NCBI GenBank assembly: GCA_011763485.2 | Contig: JAANSK020247720.1 | Coordinates: forward strand, 1-23,588 | Source of the DNA: Isoetes engelmannii | Lineage: Eukaryota > Streptophyta > Lycopodiopsida > Isoetales > Isoetaceae | Direction: 5' to 3' | DNA: 23,588 nucleotides | In this document: positions 1-9,126 of the stretch, in pieces | Numbering within the stretch: position 1 is the first letter of the stretch | Layout of the letters: each line of letters opens with the position of its first letter | Made by a program: the position numbers and the translations under genes | The notes under the pieces: generated by a model | Told to the model about the DNA's origin: nothing | The model's input: the letters and a program-made list of their open reading frames with translations, nothing else | The model's database searches: none

Positions 1-75
1 TCCGAGCCTTGGGTAGTATGTCCTTTATTGCTGTTATGACCTTTGTGATGCAGGGATGATGGTGAGTACCACCCT

Positions 76-288
76 TCAAGGTGGCTTTGTATGTATTTCA
101 TTCATTGTTCTTAGGATTGTTCGTTTCCGCTTTGCTAGGTAGGCCTCGAGGGAGACGGAGTCCAATGGCACGTCCGGGTCCTCCCCCTCAGTCTTGATGG
201 TTATCAAGGATGCTGAGGCAGACGGCCCCTTGATTGCCTTGCCAGGCCAATAGGGGGGAATGATCCAGCTTCTATACGGTGGGGGCAC
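76..288 (-). other. Unrecognised 70-codon open frame
   Basis: A minus-strand frame with non-random composition includes TEGEDPDVPLDSVSLEAYL and a basic KRKR stretch. I do not recognise a domain. It could be a fragment of a retroelement gag-like protein or a chance frame; no splice structure or neighbour supports it as a gene. Confidence 0.2.
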
Positions 289-718
289 CGTAGATAAGTT
301 GGGTACGTCACAGACATGTCATGCAATGGCAACATATCTCTGCCCATGCTTGCCTGAAGAAATCCGTGGCTGCTCCATCCCCTATATTGTGATGCATATC
401 ACACTCAAATGTAGAAAGCTGCGTTTAAATTGCACCATTTGCCCTAACCCAAGAACCTCATTCTAAGCGAGCAGGAGCAGCTTCCAAATTTCTTCACCCA
501 CTGTTTTGTTGCAAGGACTGAGATTCGAAATTGCTGGATTTAGCTGAAATTTTCAAAGATCTTGAAGGTTTGTACTGGAAGCCTCAAAAAATGGAATTCC
601 TTCATTGTTGCAAAAGACATCAAAGCCTCTGTTTCTACCTACCAGAGGGTAGAAAACTGCCAGACCCAAAGAATATAATTGTTATTTTCTTTGTTCTGAT
701 CATGATACCGGAGGAAAC

Positions 719-1434
719 TGGAAACCAAAATTTTTTGGCTATATTTCATTCACTTGTTCCATTGAAGTTGTATGGATGGAAGGAAATCGGAACCCCTTCC
801 TCGATAGATAGGGGGAGCCTTGCAACTGGTGGCAGCCGGGAGAGAGTCCCCTGCCATTGTGAAAGGGGGGGGGGGGGAGGGGATTTGCTTAGCCCCACGT
901 CATGGATGTGGGGAAGCCATTCTTGCATCTAGAATGGAAATGGACAAGGCATTCTTGCAATGGGCAAGGCATTCTTGCATCTTACCGGTTGCTACAGGTA
1001 GATTCATCCATGACGTTGGAGAAGGGATATTGGTCCACCATTCTTGGCTCTACCAGTGACCTGCCACAGTGAGTCGCCCCTAACGGGGCTCTCTACTGTG
1101 CAGGTCGCTGGTACAGCCAAGAATGGCATCCCCATATCCCTTCTCCATAACAACATGGAAGATGGGAGCCTGCAACGATTGCCCGTTCTTCACCTGCTGT
1201 TCTTAATGATTATCATTATAAAACATCAGATTAGCGGAATTGCAGCCCCTCTTTCCATTCCGGAGTTTAGGGGACTGCCACATGGCAGCACTAGATTCTT
1301 TCCTGCGACCCATTTTCCATGTTGTAATGCTATTTAGTGATTAGTATTGTTAACATTGGAAACCTGAACTGGAAATGAACTTGGAAGCCAATTTTTTTGC
1401 TATATTTTTTCATTCTTGTTCCTTTGATGTTGTA
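719..1434. repeat. 53-54 bp direct repeats flanking a foldback-rich segment
   Basis: Positions 719-772 and 1382-1434 are diverged copies of one sequence (TGGAA(A/G)CCAA, T-run, GGCTATATTT, CATTC, TTGTTCC, GTTGTA). The 609 bp between them hold the long foldback, a CCCCAC...GTGGGG hairpin (893-913), a 13-base G run (865-877) and three copies of CATTCTTGCA (918, 950, 970). This looks like a separate insertion or duplication unit; I see no coding potential. Confidence 0.5.
1017..1147. repeat. Long near-perfect foldback (hairpin) with a 4-base loop
   Basis: Arms 1017-1080 and 1085-1147 pair almost throughout around a TAAC loop. Uninterrupted blocks include TGGAGAAGGGATAT (14 bp), CCATTCTTGGCT (12 bp) and GACCTG/CAGGTC. 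Breaks are one 4-base internal loop (1034-1037), isolated mismatches at 1031 and 1050, a G-T pair and short bulges. Weaker complementarity continues outwards, with 985-1016 resembling the reverse complement of about 1148-1180. It could be a microRNA-like precursor, a recent inverted duplication or the core of a foldback transposon; sequence alone does not decide. Confidence 0.75.
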
Positions 1435-1928
1435 ATGTTATTTGAACTGGAAACCAAAAGAGAATCAAGGTGATTAGAGGTGAAATTTTAAGGTGGTTAA
1501 AACTTCGCTGTTAATTTTTCCATAAGATGCTCAAAATCGTCTTAACAATAAAAGTGCTTCCTCAGGACCTACACCTCATGGGCCTCACTATACTATATGC
1601 TATCTCAAGCTAATCTACTTCTTCTATTGTACCCTCTATAAGTGCTTCCTCTGTGGTTGTTTCTTTTGCTGTTGATCCTCATTCTTCATTTCTATTCCAT
1701 ATGTGATTCCCTTCATCAGTTGAGTGTCATATGATTTCTTCCTTCGTTACTATGGAGTTGTCTTCCATTATGACCTCTTCTATTGTTGTGCCTCATATTG
1801 TAGCTTCAACTCCTACTCCGTTATCTAATCTTAAACCAAAAGGCATTTCTTGATCTGTCCCTTATAGTGCATTTATCCAATGTTTCACGTGATATGGATG
1901 TAATAGAACTTTCACCGAGGTCACAGGA
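1435..1928. other. Non-coding stretch, possible decayed retroelement
   Basis: Nothing firm is visible. Plus-strand frames are serine/threonine/proline-rich and broken by stops, reminiscent of the linker between integrase and reverse transcriptase in copia-like elements, but no diagnostic motif is present. Confidence 0.2.
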
Positions 1929-2231
1929 TGTTACACTAACCCCGTAGTGCTAGTCATCAAACCCGAAAGGGTGGATCCTTAGTGAGCCCTGACCTCTCAG
2001 GGATTTTATCTCTAACACCCCCCCCCCCCCCAGGGGGGAAAAAAAAAAAAAAGATGCTCGTCCTCGAGCATATCGGTTTTGACTCCACTAGGAGGGATGT
2101 TACCCACAAAACATTCCCACTAACCAAAACCGAATTTGTGCTCTGATACCATATGTTACAACCATCAGTCCCAAGGGAGTGCATCCTTAGTGAGCTCTAA
2201 CCTCTAAGAGGTTTTACTCTATACCCTAACA
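1929..2231 (-). mobile_element. TRIM: miniature LTR retrotransposon, minus orientation
   Basis: Two related terminal repeats, 2154-2231 (5' LTR) and 1929-2017 (3' LTR), each start TGTTA and end TAACA when read on the minus strand and share the core CATCCTTAGTGAGC/ATCCTTAGTGAGC with an adjoining (A/G)ACCTCT block. Two bases inside the 5' LTR is TGGTATCAGAGC (2151-2140), the primer-binding site for plant initiator methionine tRNA. A run of 14 G on that strand (2031-2018), serving as a polypurine tract, abuts the 3' LTR. The internal part is only 136 bp and codes for nothing, so the element depends on others for movement. Full length is about 303 bp. The 3' LTR has an extra segment (about 1936-1954). 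No clean target-site duplication: the flanks are CAGGA and AGAGA. Confidence 0.75.
2140..2151 (-). other. Primer-binding site for initiator tRNA-Met
   Basis: TGGTATCAGAGC on the minus strand is complementary to the 3' end of plant tRNA-iMet and follows the LTR after a 2-base TA spacer. This is the standard plant LTR-retrotransposon arrangement and fixes the orientation of the element. Confidence 0.8.
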
Positions 2232-2991
2232 AGAGAGGTTACGAGATCATTCAAAACTATTGGGTGCTATATAGTGGCTCTATATCTGGAATCTCTACAT
2301 GTTGTAATTCAAGTCATCTTTGCCGCTATATTATAATATAGCTAGAAGAAGAGAGATTTGGCAGTTATGGAGTTAGAGGACAATCACACCAAATGACATG
2401 CTTATGCACAAAGGGATATATTCTTCTTTTGGATTATAAACATGTATCTCAACCTATTGTAGTATTTTTCTTATTGGTAGTAAAATTTATCTAGTGCCCT
2501 TCCAAAAATAGGTAGTCTCAAATTCAACATCTTGAAGTGCACCATAATTTTAGACATCATCATGGAAAGATTTCTCACTAGCAAGGAAATATGCCAAATA
2601 CTTGATGTAGTATCTTTTTTGGCACAAGGTATTTTAAGAGTCTCTCATTATTAGGGGAATGTGCCTAATACTTGATGTTCCTCTTTCATATTTTTCTTTC
2701 CCAATGTTAGTCTTGGATTGCTTTAGACTTGTGCCCACTAGGCTCAGTGCTCTCTATACCTAATGTTATGAGCCTTCAACAAGTGCAATAATTGCTCAAT
2801 CATGAGAGCATCGTGAATTTATCATGCGCTTGGCATCATGCTATGAGCAATTGGAACAATACTTAAGTTTTATTAAGCTGAAAGTTTATCTTAACAAATA
2901 GAGGATTAGCACATTTAACACAAAGTATATATTGCAGTTAAAAATTACCCCACCTTCCTTAGCGTAAAAAGCCCCACGTGGTATGTCGTCC
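2232..2991. other. Non-coding AT-rich stretch
   Basis: No open frame of note, no RNA gene and no clear element. A loosely repeated phrase around GCCAAATACTTGATG (about 2592) and GCCTAATACTTGATG (about 2662) is the only structure seen. Confidence 0.4.
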
Positions 2992-3190
2992 ACTTAGGTT
3001 AAATTTTTTGAATTTTTTGTCGACCAATTTTGTCATGTAACCTTGGAAATTACTATCTTAACTCGTCAACTTAGGTTAAATTTTTTGTCGGCAGTTTTGT
3101 CATGTATGTAACCTTGGAAAATACTATCTATATTAACTCGTGAACTTACGTTAAATTTTTTGTCGACCAGTTTTGTCATGTAACCTTGGG
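2992..3190. repeat. Tandem repeat, about 75 bp unit, 2.6 copies
   Basis: Copies at 2992-3068, 3069-3143 and 3144-3190 share ACTTA(G/C)GTTAAATTTTTT, TTTTGTCATG and GTAACCTTGG. They differ by small insertions and substitutions. Open frames here are by-products of the repeat. Confidence 0.85.
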
Positions 3191-3672
3191 CTGATCGGAA
3201 AAGACGTTTTGCATGAAAAGGTGTGAGATTTTTTGTGACACTTTTCCAAAGTTCGAAGATTCGCCATATCACTCTCGATCTGCTGTTTTCAGATTCTGAA
3301 CATAAGACCCAAAAGCCGTCCCACCATGATGTACAAGTCCTGGGACCATGCATATAAGAAAATCCATTTACTAGGGAGAAGGTAACAATTGGGAAAATTT
3401 ATGCCAATATTTTTTTGGAGAACTAACAATTGTAGGGGAAATTCTGTCTACCACCAATTGTATAAAGAGAGCTTTGAATATATGGAACCTGCCAAGCACC
3501 TGAGAGATTGCATTAAATGGCTCTTCTATTTTCCAGCAAGTGGAATAAGAGGTCAATTTTGCTACATGATGCCTTTGGCATATATTGCAATTCTCTTCAA
3601 AACCGCTTTAGCAGTTAATAGGGTATTTATATACAAACAACACTTTCTTGAAGGACTCATCATCCTTCAAAC
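3191..3672. other. 3' flank of the AAP gene
   Basis: No gene is visible. The part next to 3673 should include the AAP 3' UTR, since the stop codon is at 3675-3673 on the minus strand. I could not place a poly(A) signal with confidence. Confidence 0.4.
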
Positions 3673-5995
3673 TTAATACTTTGTCTTGAATGGAGTATAA
3701 TCCTTCAGATCCTGTAACACGCCTTCAACAGAACCCAAACCAGCAGCTATGGAGATAAGCAGACATACAAGACTCAGGCTTTGTAAACCAACCCATTCAA
3801 GGGACCAACGCTTGAGCTGAGATTGCTTGATATACATCTCAACTGGGAAATATACGGTCAAAGGCCAGAATGCAAAGGCACCAATGAGACCAACAATGTC
3901 ATTAAAGAAGGGAACAAGCATGGCGATTACTGTCGTAAAAATGACAAATATTGTCCTCCAAAACAGCCTGAACAAGTTGAACGGAAGGAATCCTAAAAGG
4001 GGTATTCTTATCAAATACTCATTATGAATAAACTTGCTCTTGGGCCATTTTGCAGCAGCCCAGCCCTCTATAAATGCAAACAAAGGCTGGCAATACACCT
4101 GAAATTCAATAACAAATAAACAAATAGTTAGAAGGGAAATAAATACTCATAGAACCTCTTGCATCAAAGGCAATATATAAAAGAAACTGAACAGTAGGTT
4201 GAGATCAAAAACCTGATAAGCACCCACTAAATGGACCACGATACAGGCATTTGCAAAGTCAATAAGCCAGTAAGGATTGTAAAAGCCAAAGCCTGTTAAC
4301 AAGTTGCCTGGTGCATTGTTCCCAAAGGCTGCATAACCAACACAACCAACTGACATGTAAAATAGTGTGGTTGTGCAAATGCCCATGAGTGAAGCCTTTT
4401 TCATTGTCTTGTTCTCAGCTGGTGGAGACTTCACAGTATCCTGTACAAGGTGCACCATGCCATATAATGTTAGAAAAAAACTGCTTTTGTCGAAATTGGA
4501 TATAATAAAGGCCTTAAATACCTGAATTTCTATGAGAATCATAGAGAAAGAGTAGGCAAATGCAATGTTTCCTAAAGCTTGGAAAATTCTCCAAGTCTTA
4601 TCCGAGGCAGATATGTCACCTGCACCAGTTCCAACACTTATCCCAGTAGCTGTGCCATATATATGGCCTCTATCTGCACACAGTGCAACTCTAATTAGAA
4701 CCAGCAAACTGGCAATAAACGGTGTGGAAGACAGCAATAACATTCTTCAACATACCAATAACTTTAGCGATCTCAAGGCCAAGCCCAATCAAGGAATAAG
4801 AAAATGACATGATAGCAGCTACAATTGACAGCCACCAAATTTTTCCAAAGTTCGGAATCTGAGAGAATATTATTTGAACTACTCCAAAAATAGCCATGTA
4901 GAGATTGTTGGAAACATAGCAGTGGGCATCATCACCTTCTTCATGGAAACAATCTGATCGATTGATGGCCCTGCAGAGCAAAGTTTCTTTTTTCAGTAAA
5001 CTGCTTTAACCCTCCACTTTGAGTTTTTCCTATTCAAAGGCACACTTACACCATGCTGATGGAAGCAGTAATGGTATAACCAATAGACGTTCCAAATAAA
5101 TTAGTGTATTGCACGAGCCCACAAAGAAAAATCTGTATGCCTCCTGCAAAAGTTCCAGGACTTGAGGGCAAGAACAAATAAAAAAAACATGCTAAAAAGA
5201 CTTCCAAGTCAAAGTTGTGCTACAAATCATTTACTATATTACTATATAGAAGGAAAGTGCCATGAGGAAGTGGAACAGACAAAAAATTATTACTCTTGGA
5301 GAAAGACACGTTCTGTCTCTAGTCAAAGCAGTGTCTAAAATTTGAATAAACAAAGAAAGTGCTTTAAATTGTAATAAAATATGTTCTGCAGGTCAATGTG
5401 GGAGCCATGAGAGCCCACCAAGTCCATCAAAACCAACAACCATATTTCCCAAAAGCAAGCAATCTGCTACACGAAAGCCAAGACAAAGGGAATCTAAACA
5501 GAGATGCAGCACATGGCGTTTCCATACAGACGAAATTTTTTAAGTGGGAGGCGGAGGGAGCTCCAAGTACTCACCTAGATTTGCTTTTACTGCATCCATG
5601 TATGTGTAGTTCCTCTTTCCATTTTCAGGATCAGGGGATCTGTAGCAATTTGCAAGCAACACAGAAGTGAAGTATGTCACAAATGCAAAGGCCATAAGGA
5701 CTACAGGCCCAGCAATCCATCCCAGCTGAGCCATACTCCATGCCAGAGATAACACTCCCGACCCAATAACCGCTGTTATCACATGAGAGGACGCAGTCCA
5801 GACGTTTCCTGTCCATTTCAAAAGAAGAGTGTCATAAATGCTCAATTCAGACAAACAAATTCCATGCAAGGTTCCAAATTCAGAGCGGCAAGGCAAAAAA
5901 TACAACACTATTTAGTTACCTGTACGTCTCTCGCGCCCATCATCATCTGTCCAACCCAGCTTGTAAGGTTCTTCCATAACAGAACCCTTCTCCAT
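3673..5995 (-). CDS. Amino acid permease, AAP type (AAAP family), seven coding exons
   Basis: Family role: proton-coupled uptake of neutral and acidic amino acids across the plasma membrane, with about 11 membrane segments. Coding exons on the minus strand: 5995-5920, 5808-5575, 5143-5050, 4970-4756, 4673-4522, 4440-4213 and 4098-3673. All six introns are GT-AG, phases agree at every junction, and the product is 474 residues, normal for AAPs (about 460-490). Recognisable blocks are VIGSGVLSLAW (about residue 38), a YRSPDPENGKRNYTYMDAV block near 85-100, GYTITASISMVAI around the exon 3/4 junction, ILIEIQDTVKSPP at the exon 5/6 junction, NLLTGFGFYNPYWLIDFAN in exon 6 and FWPLTVYFPVEMYI in exon 7; the end is KPF-like (TPFKTKY). 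The chosen ATG is the first after an in-frame TAG upstream. Exons 5 and 6 are separated by an 81 bp intron without a stop codon. I see no frameshift or stop, so it looks functional. The exact AAP paralogue cannot be assigned. Confidence 0.95.
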
Positions 5996-6038
5996 TTCTT
6001 TCCTTCCGGCTACAATTCCACACAACTAGAAGAAGCCT

Positions 6039-6603
6039 CTAAGAAGAATGAGAAGGAAGCCGATTAGACGGGACGTTCACCCGTGAGTCTTCTGTCTAAA
6101 GGAAGCAGGAAAGCCATCAAAACCAGACCACTAATTTACAAAAAAAGCTCTGCAGCAGACAAAATATAGCAAAAACAACGCCCAGTAACTCTAATACTGC
6201 CAAAGACTTGTTATTTACTATTTATTTCTGTGACAGCATTCAAGTCATGGCCAAAGACGGGTAGGATGAGTCCGGTTATATCTGATTTCTTGTCCTCGTC
6301 AACATTCAATAATTTCACAGAGCCCAAGGACTAGGGACCCTACAGACCAGCATGCAGAGCAAATGATCCAACCGGATACAGCCACCAGCAGTTGCCATAA
6401 TATGAGAGAAAATTTGCTCAATGGGATTTTTTTCCACTGAAAATCAGAGCTTCTATATCCCTTCTCTAATCATACACCGCACTAAACACAAAACGCAAGA
6501 AACGACGAAGAATTAAACCTCCCAATCCTTTTCGGAGACAAGCTAGCTCTTTCCTATTTTTGGGAGATAAGTTTCCGACGATCATGCAGTTTGAAAAAAT
6601 TAC
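6039..6603 (-). other. Probable 5' leader intron of the AAP gene
   Basis: A strong acceptor lies 43 bases upstream of the AAP start: a branch-like CTAAT followed by a pyrimidine tract ending TTCTTCTTAG (acceptor AG at 6040-6039). A candidate donor, TTG|GTAATT, starts at 6603. With this intron removed, the leader (about 6790-6604 joined to 6038-5996) has no ATG, whereas the proposed intron has many on the transcribed strand. The acceptor is more certain than the donor. Confidence 0.4.
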
Positions 6604-6820
6604 CAACCAACGACCTAAAACTGGACGAGGTAATGTACCCAGAAGCAGAATCGGTTAGACAGTTGCCTCAGAGAAGCTGGAGAGGCCGGATTCTTCAATG
6701 CCGGAGCTATAAATCCCAAAGCAGGGGAAGCTATGGCGGATGGATGGGCCACCAGAAACAAAGCGCTCCTATCGGGAAACACGGAGCTTAGACAATGCCT
6801 AAGTTTTTCGTATGGCCACC

Positions 6821-6831
6821 ATATATATATA
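6821..6831 (-). promoter_or_regulatory. TATA-like element upstream of the AAP gene
   Basis: A CCTATATATATATGG stretch reads as a TATA box on the minus strand. Initiation about 30 bases downstream, near 6790, would give an ATG-free leader. Alternating TA is common by chance in this AT-rich DNA, so this is a candidate only. Confidence 0.35.
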
Positions 6832-6979
6832 GGAAAAACAGTAATTTTTTCTTGAACCATCTTTAGGCTCAAAATAGAAACGAGAGGCCAACTTTTTGTT
6901 TTACCATTGCATCTTTTTTTATTCACCCCACATTTATTCAAGTTTCTCATGCCACCCCCTACTTCTATCCTTTTAAGAC

Positions 6980-7430
6980 TTTTTTTTTTTTTTTAAGGCC
7001 GACAAATTTATTCATTAATCAGAATACAAAATACGAAAAAACTTCGTATTGGCCTTGTTCATCCATGTATGTTTTCCTTTCTATATTGCAACAGTGCTAC
7101 GAATTTGCAGCACCTTGAATCCCCTTCATTCTGCTTTTAGTCCTTTTTATCTAGTGCCTCATCGTTGCCTTACAGTGTTAATTGGGTAATTTTCCGCGAA
7201 CGTCCTTCTTCATTCCTCCCCTACTGCTTCTGATCATGAGCTTCTCTGTCAGTTCCTCCTCCTTTGTAGTAAAAGCAATGCATCTTCCCAACTTCCCTCT
7301 GTGATGCCCCACCTGGTCCCCTCCATCCTTCTGTAATGAGCCCATTTCATGGGGGCCACATGCAAAAAAAGCATTGCATTGGAAGTATTGTCTATTGCAT
7401 ATTGAAGTTCCTCCGTTCACCTTCAATCAG
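6980..7430 (-). mobile_element. 5'-truncated LINE tail with 3' UTR and poly(A)
   Basis: On the minus strand the segment ends GAATAAATTTGTCGGCCTT and then 15 A (plus-strand T run 6980-6994), a typical plant L1 3' end. Upstream, the frame covering 7426-7178 begins KVNGGTSICNRQ and has AFTTKEEELTEKLM, which loosely recalls the RNase H-like C-terminal domain of plant LINEs (KxNxDGAxxGN ... TNNxAExxAL). Key acidic residues are not clearly preserved. The left limit (about 7430) is where recognisable sequence stops; no clean target duplication was found. Confidence 0.5.
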
Positions 7431-8268
7431 CCTTTAAAATCCTCTATATTTGTGGGCCCTGTGGTTTGCCACTCCCTTCATCGTTCATCGAATGCTTGAA
7501 ATTGCTCAGATGAACATCTCTATCTTTCATTATAGCCCCACAATGTGCCTTCCACAATATATGTGCAAGGTTCAATCAATGTTTGCAACTCTACTTGGTG
7601 TCCTATGATTTTAGAACATGAAACTCATTGTCTGGGCAAGAGTTGACTTTCATATCATGTTGACTTTAACTCGACGTTGATATGACCGAAAACAATTACT
7701 CAAAAGAAGAACGATTGTCTCACTTTTGATAATATTTTATAATGTTTAATAAAATACAAAGCAAGTGTCAATAACCAAAAGCTTTGGAATTGAAAGGCTA
7801 CAAGTTAGTTTCATAATTTGTGTCTAGCTACATTGTTGTTTTTGGAATTAGATATTATATATATGATGAGGAAAAGCAAAGGCTACTAGGCGAGTTGCCT
7901 TAGTTGAAGCTACATATTTATGTTAAATTACTCAAAGTTAAATTACTCAAATTGAAGGCAATCAAGGAATCAATTTAAACCCAATTATCGTGTCTTGTAA
8001 GGGTAGATAAAAGTTTGTTGCACAGCCCAAAGCACCCCGTCAATGCTATTATATTACGTGTATGGTTGGTTTTAGGCATACTTACATATGGGTCTCTTGT
8101 GGCGGAGTCAAAATGTTTAGGTCCAACTAACCATACAAGCAATAGCTAGTCAAAGGTCAAGATCATTGCCAAGCTTCCATATGACACAAACACTAATCAT
8201 TTTCTTTGAGACAATACTATTCCTTAACACCCACCCTCTCATGATCCAATGGTTGGGATCAATCTTAT
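7431..8268. other. Non-coding stretch with a small inverted repeat
   Basis: No gene is seen. GTATGGTTGGTT (8060-8071) and AACTAACCATAC (8125-8136) form an 11-of-12 inverted repeat that could mark a degraded small transposon, but no target duplication or larger arms were found. Confidence 0.35.
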
Positions 8269-8559
8269 TTAGAGATTTACTGGAGCTATAACACATTGCC
8301 ACTTCATAAAATCCTGGGATGTTGTCAAATGGATGATTGAGATCATTCTGATGGTAATCTGACGGCCTAAAACCTCTCGAGGCAGGGTGTCAAGGAAGAT
8401 AACACCTTGGCCCTCGAGCATTGCTCTTGCGAAACACTCACTGCCTCTAGCGGTTCGTGTTTTACTAGAGCTATAACGCTCTTGGGCCAGAGCGTTATCT
8501 ACCCCGTCTTTTTCGAAACAGACACAAAGTTGTTCATGCCTTTGGTGTTGATATGCCAT
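8269..8559 (-). other. Unrecognised 96-codon open frame with internal hairpin
   Basis: The minus-strand frame has a composition unlike the surrounding AT-rich DNA, with segments FEKDGVDNALAQERYSSSKT, ARGSECFARAMLEGQGVIF and TLPREVLGRQI. I recognise no family. The DNA contains a perfect 9 bp stem, ATAACGCTC...GAGCGTTAT (8473-8498), with an 8-base loop, and CTCGAG occurs twice (8376 and 8414 areas). It may be a fragment of a repeat-encoded protein or a chance frame in a structured repeat. Confidence 0.25.
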
Positions 8560-8857
8560 CTCAACAAGCCATAAATTGCAAATGTAGGTTGTATGTTGTA
8601 CCGTGCTAGACTATCATTTATGAGACAGTGACTATGTCCTTTTAAGTATGACAACACTCTTTGCTATAGAGGTGCATAGAGCATATAGTATGATTGAGTT
8701 GCTTGAGGGATAACAATGGATAACAACCAACTTTACAATGTGGTATGGTTGTTGCCATATGATAAGTTGGTGTGAGTGTAAAAAAAAGGTACTATTCCAT
8801 CGATATAATGCATGTTTCAAATTAGGTCAAGAAAAAGTTCATTCTTGTAGATATGCC
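8560..8857. other. Non-coding AT-rich stretch
   Basis: No gene, repeat or RNA signal could be supported here; the short open frame on the minus strand looks like chance. Confidence 0.4.
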
Positions 8858-9126
8858 TTAAGCATATTTCGAAGTTCGAAATATTGCACCAATTATTAGA
8901 GGCATTCGCGAATGGAGAATTCTAGATTTGTGCTTGAAGTCAACAAATAGCATGATAGGGATGAAGAGTTTTTTATTTGGGCGGAAGAAAAGCTCTTGGT
9001 TTTCTTTGTGTTGCTGGGCACATGTCTCACACACGAACACAAAGAAAGTGACAAAAATTGTTTGGAGTAACAAGGAAACCACACGTTGGCAAAATTCGCA
9101 TCACAAATGTCGGGTCCCTTTCGCAC
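8858..9126 (-). pseudogene. Possible integrase zinc-finger remnant of an LTR retrotransposon
   Basis: Two overlapping minus-strand frames seem to share one broken reading: DANFANVWFPCYSK in one and FVTFFVFVCETCAQQHKENQ in the next. Together they recall the region around the second cysteine pair of the gypsy integrase zinc-binding domain (WPxM...FVxxCxxCQ). The histidine pair is not seen and the downstream sequence does not match the integrase core, so this is weak. Confidence 0.2.

Noticed and set aside
531-1337. Several overlapping open frames in the foldback region
   Set aside because: They follow G runs and inverted repeats, lack domain content and change frame with no splice logic.
3827-4807. 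Plus-strand open frames within the permease gene
   Set aside because: They are antisense shadows of AAP exons, whose minus-strand frames match the family throughout.
6615-6950. 111-codon minus-strand frame upstream of the permease
   Set aside because: It overlaps the predicted promoter and leader, and its start lies upstream of the TATA-like motif; no recognisable protein content.
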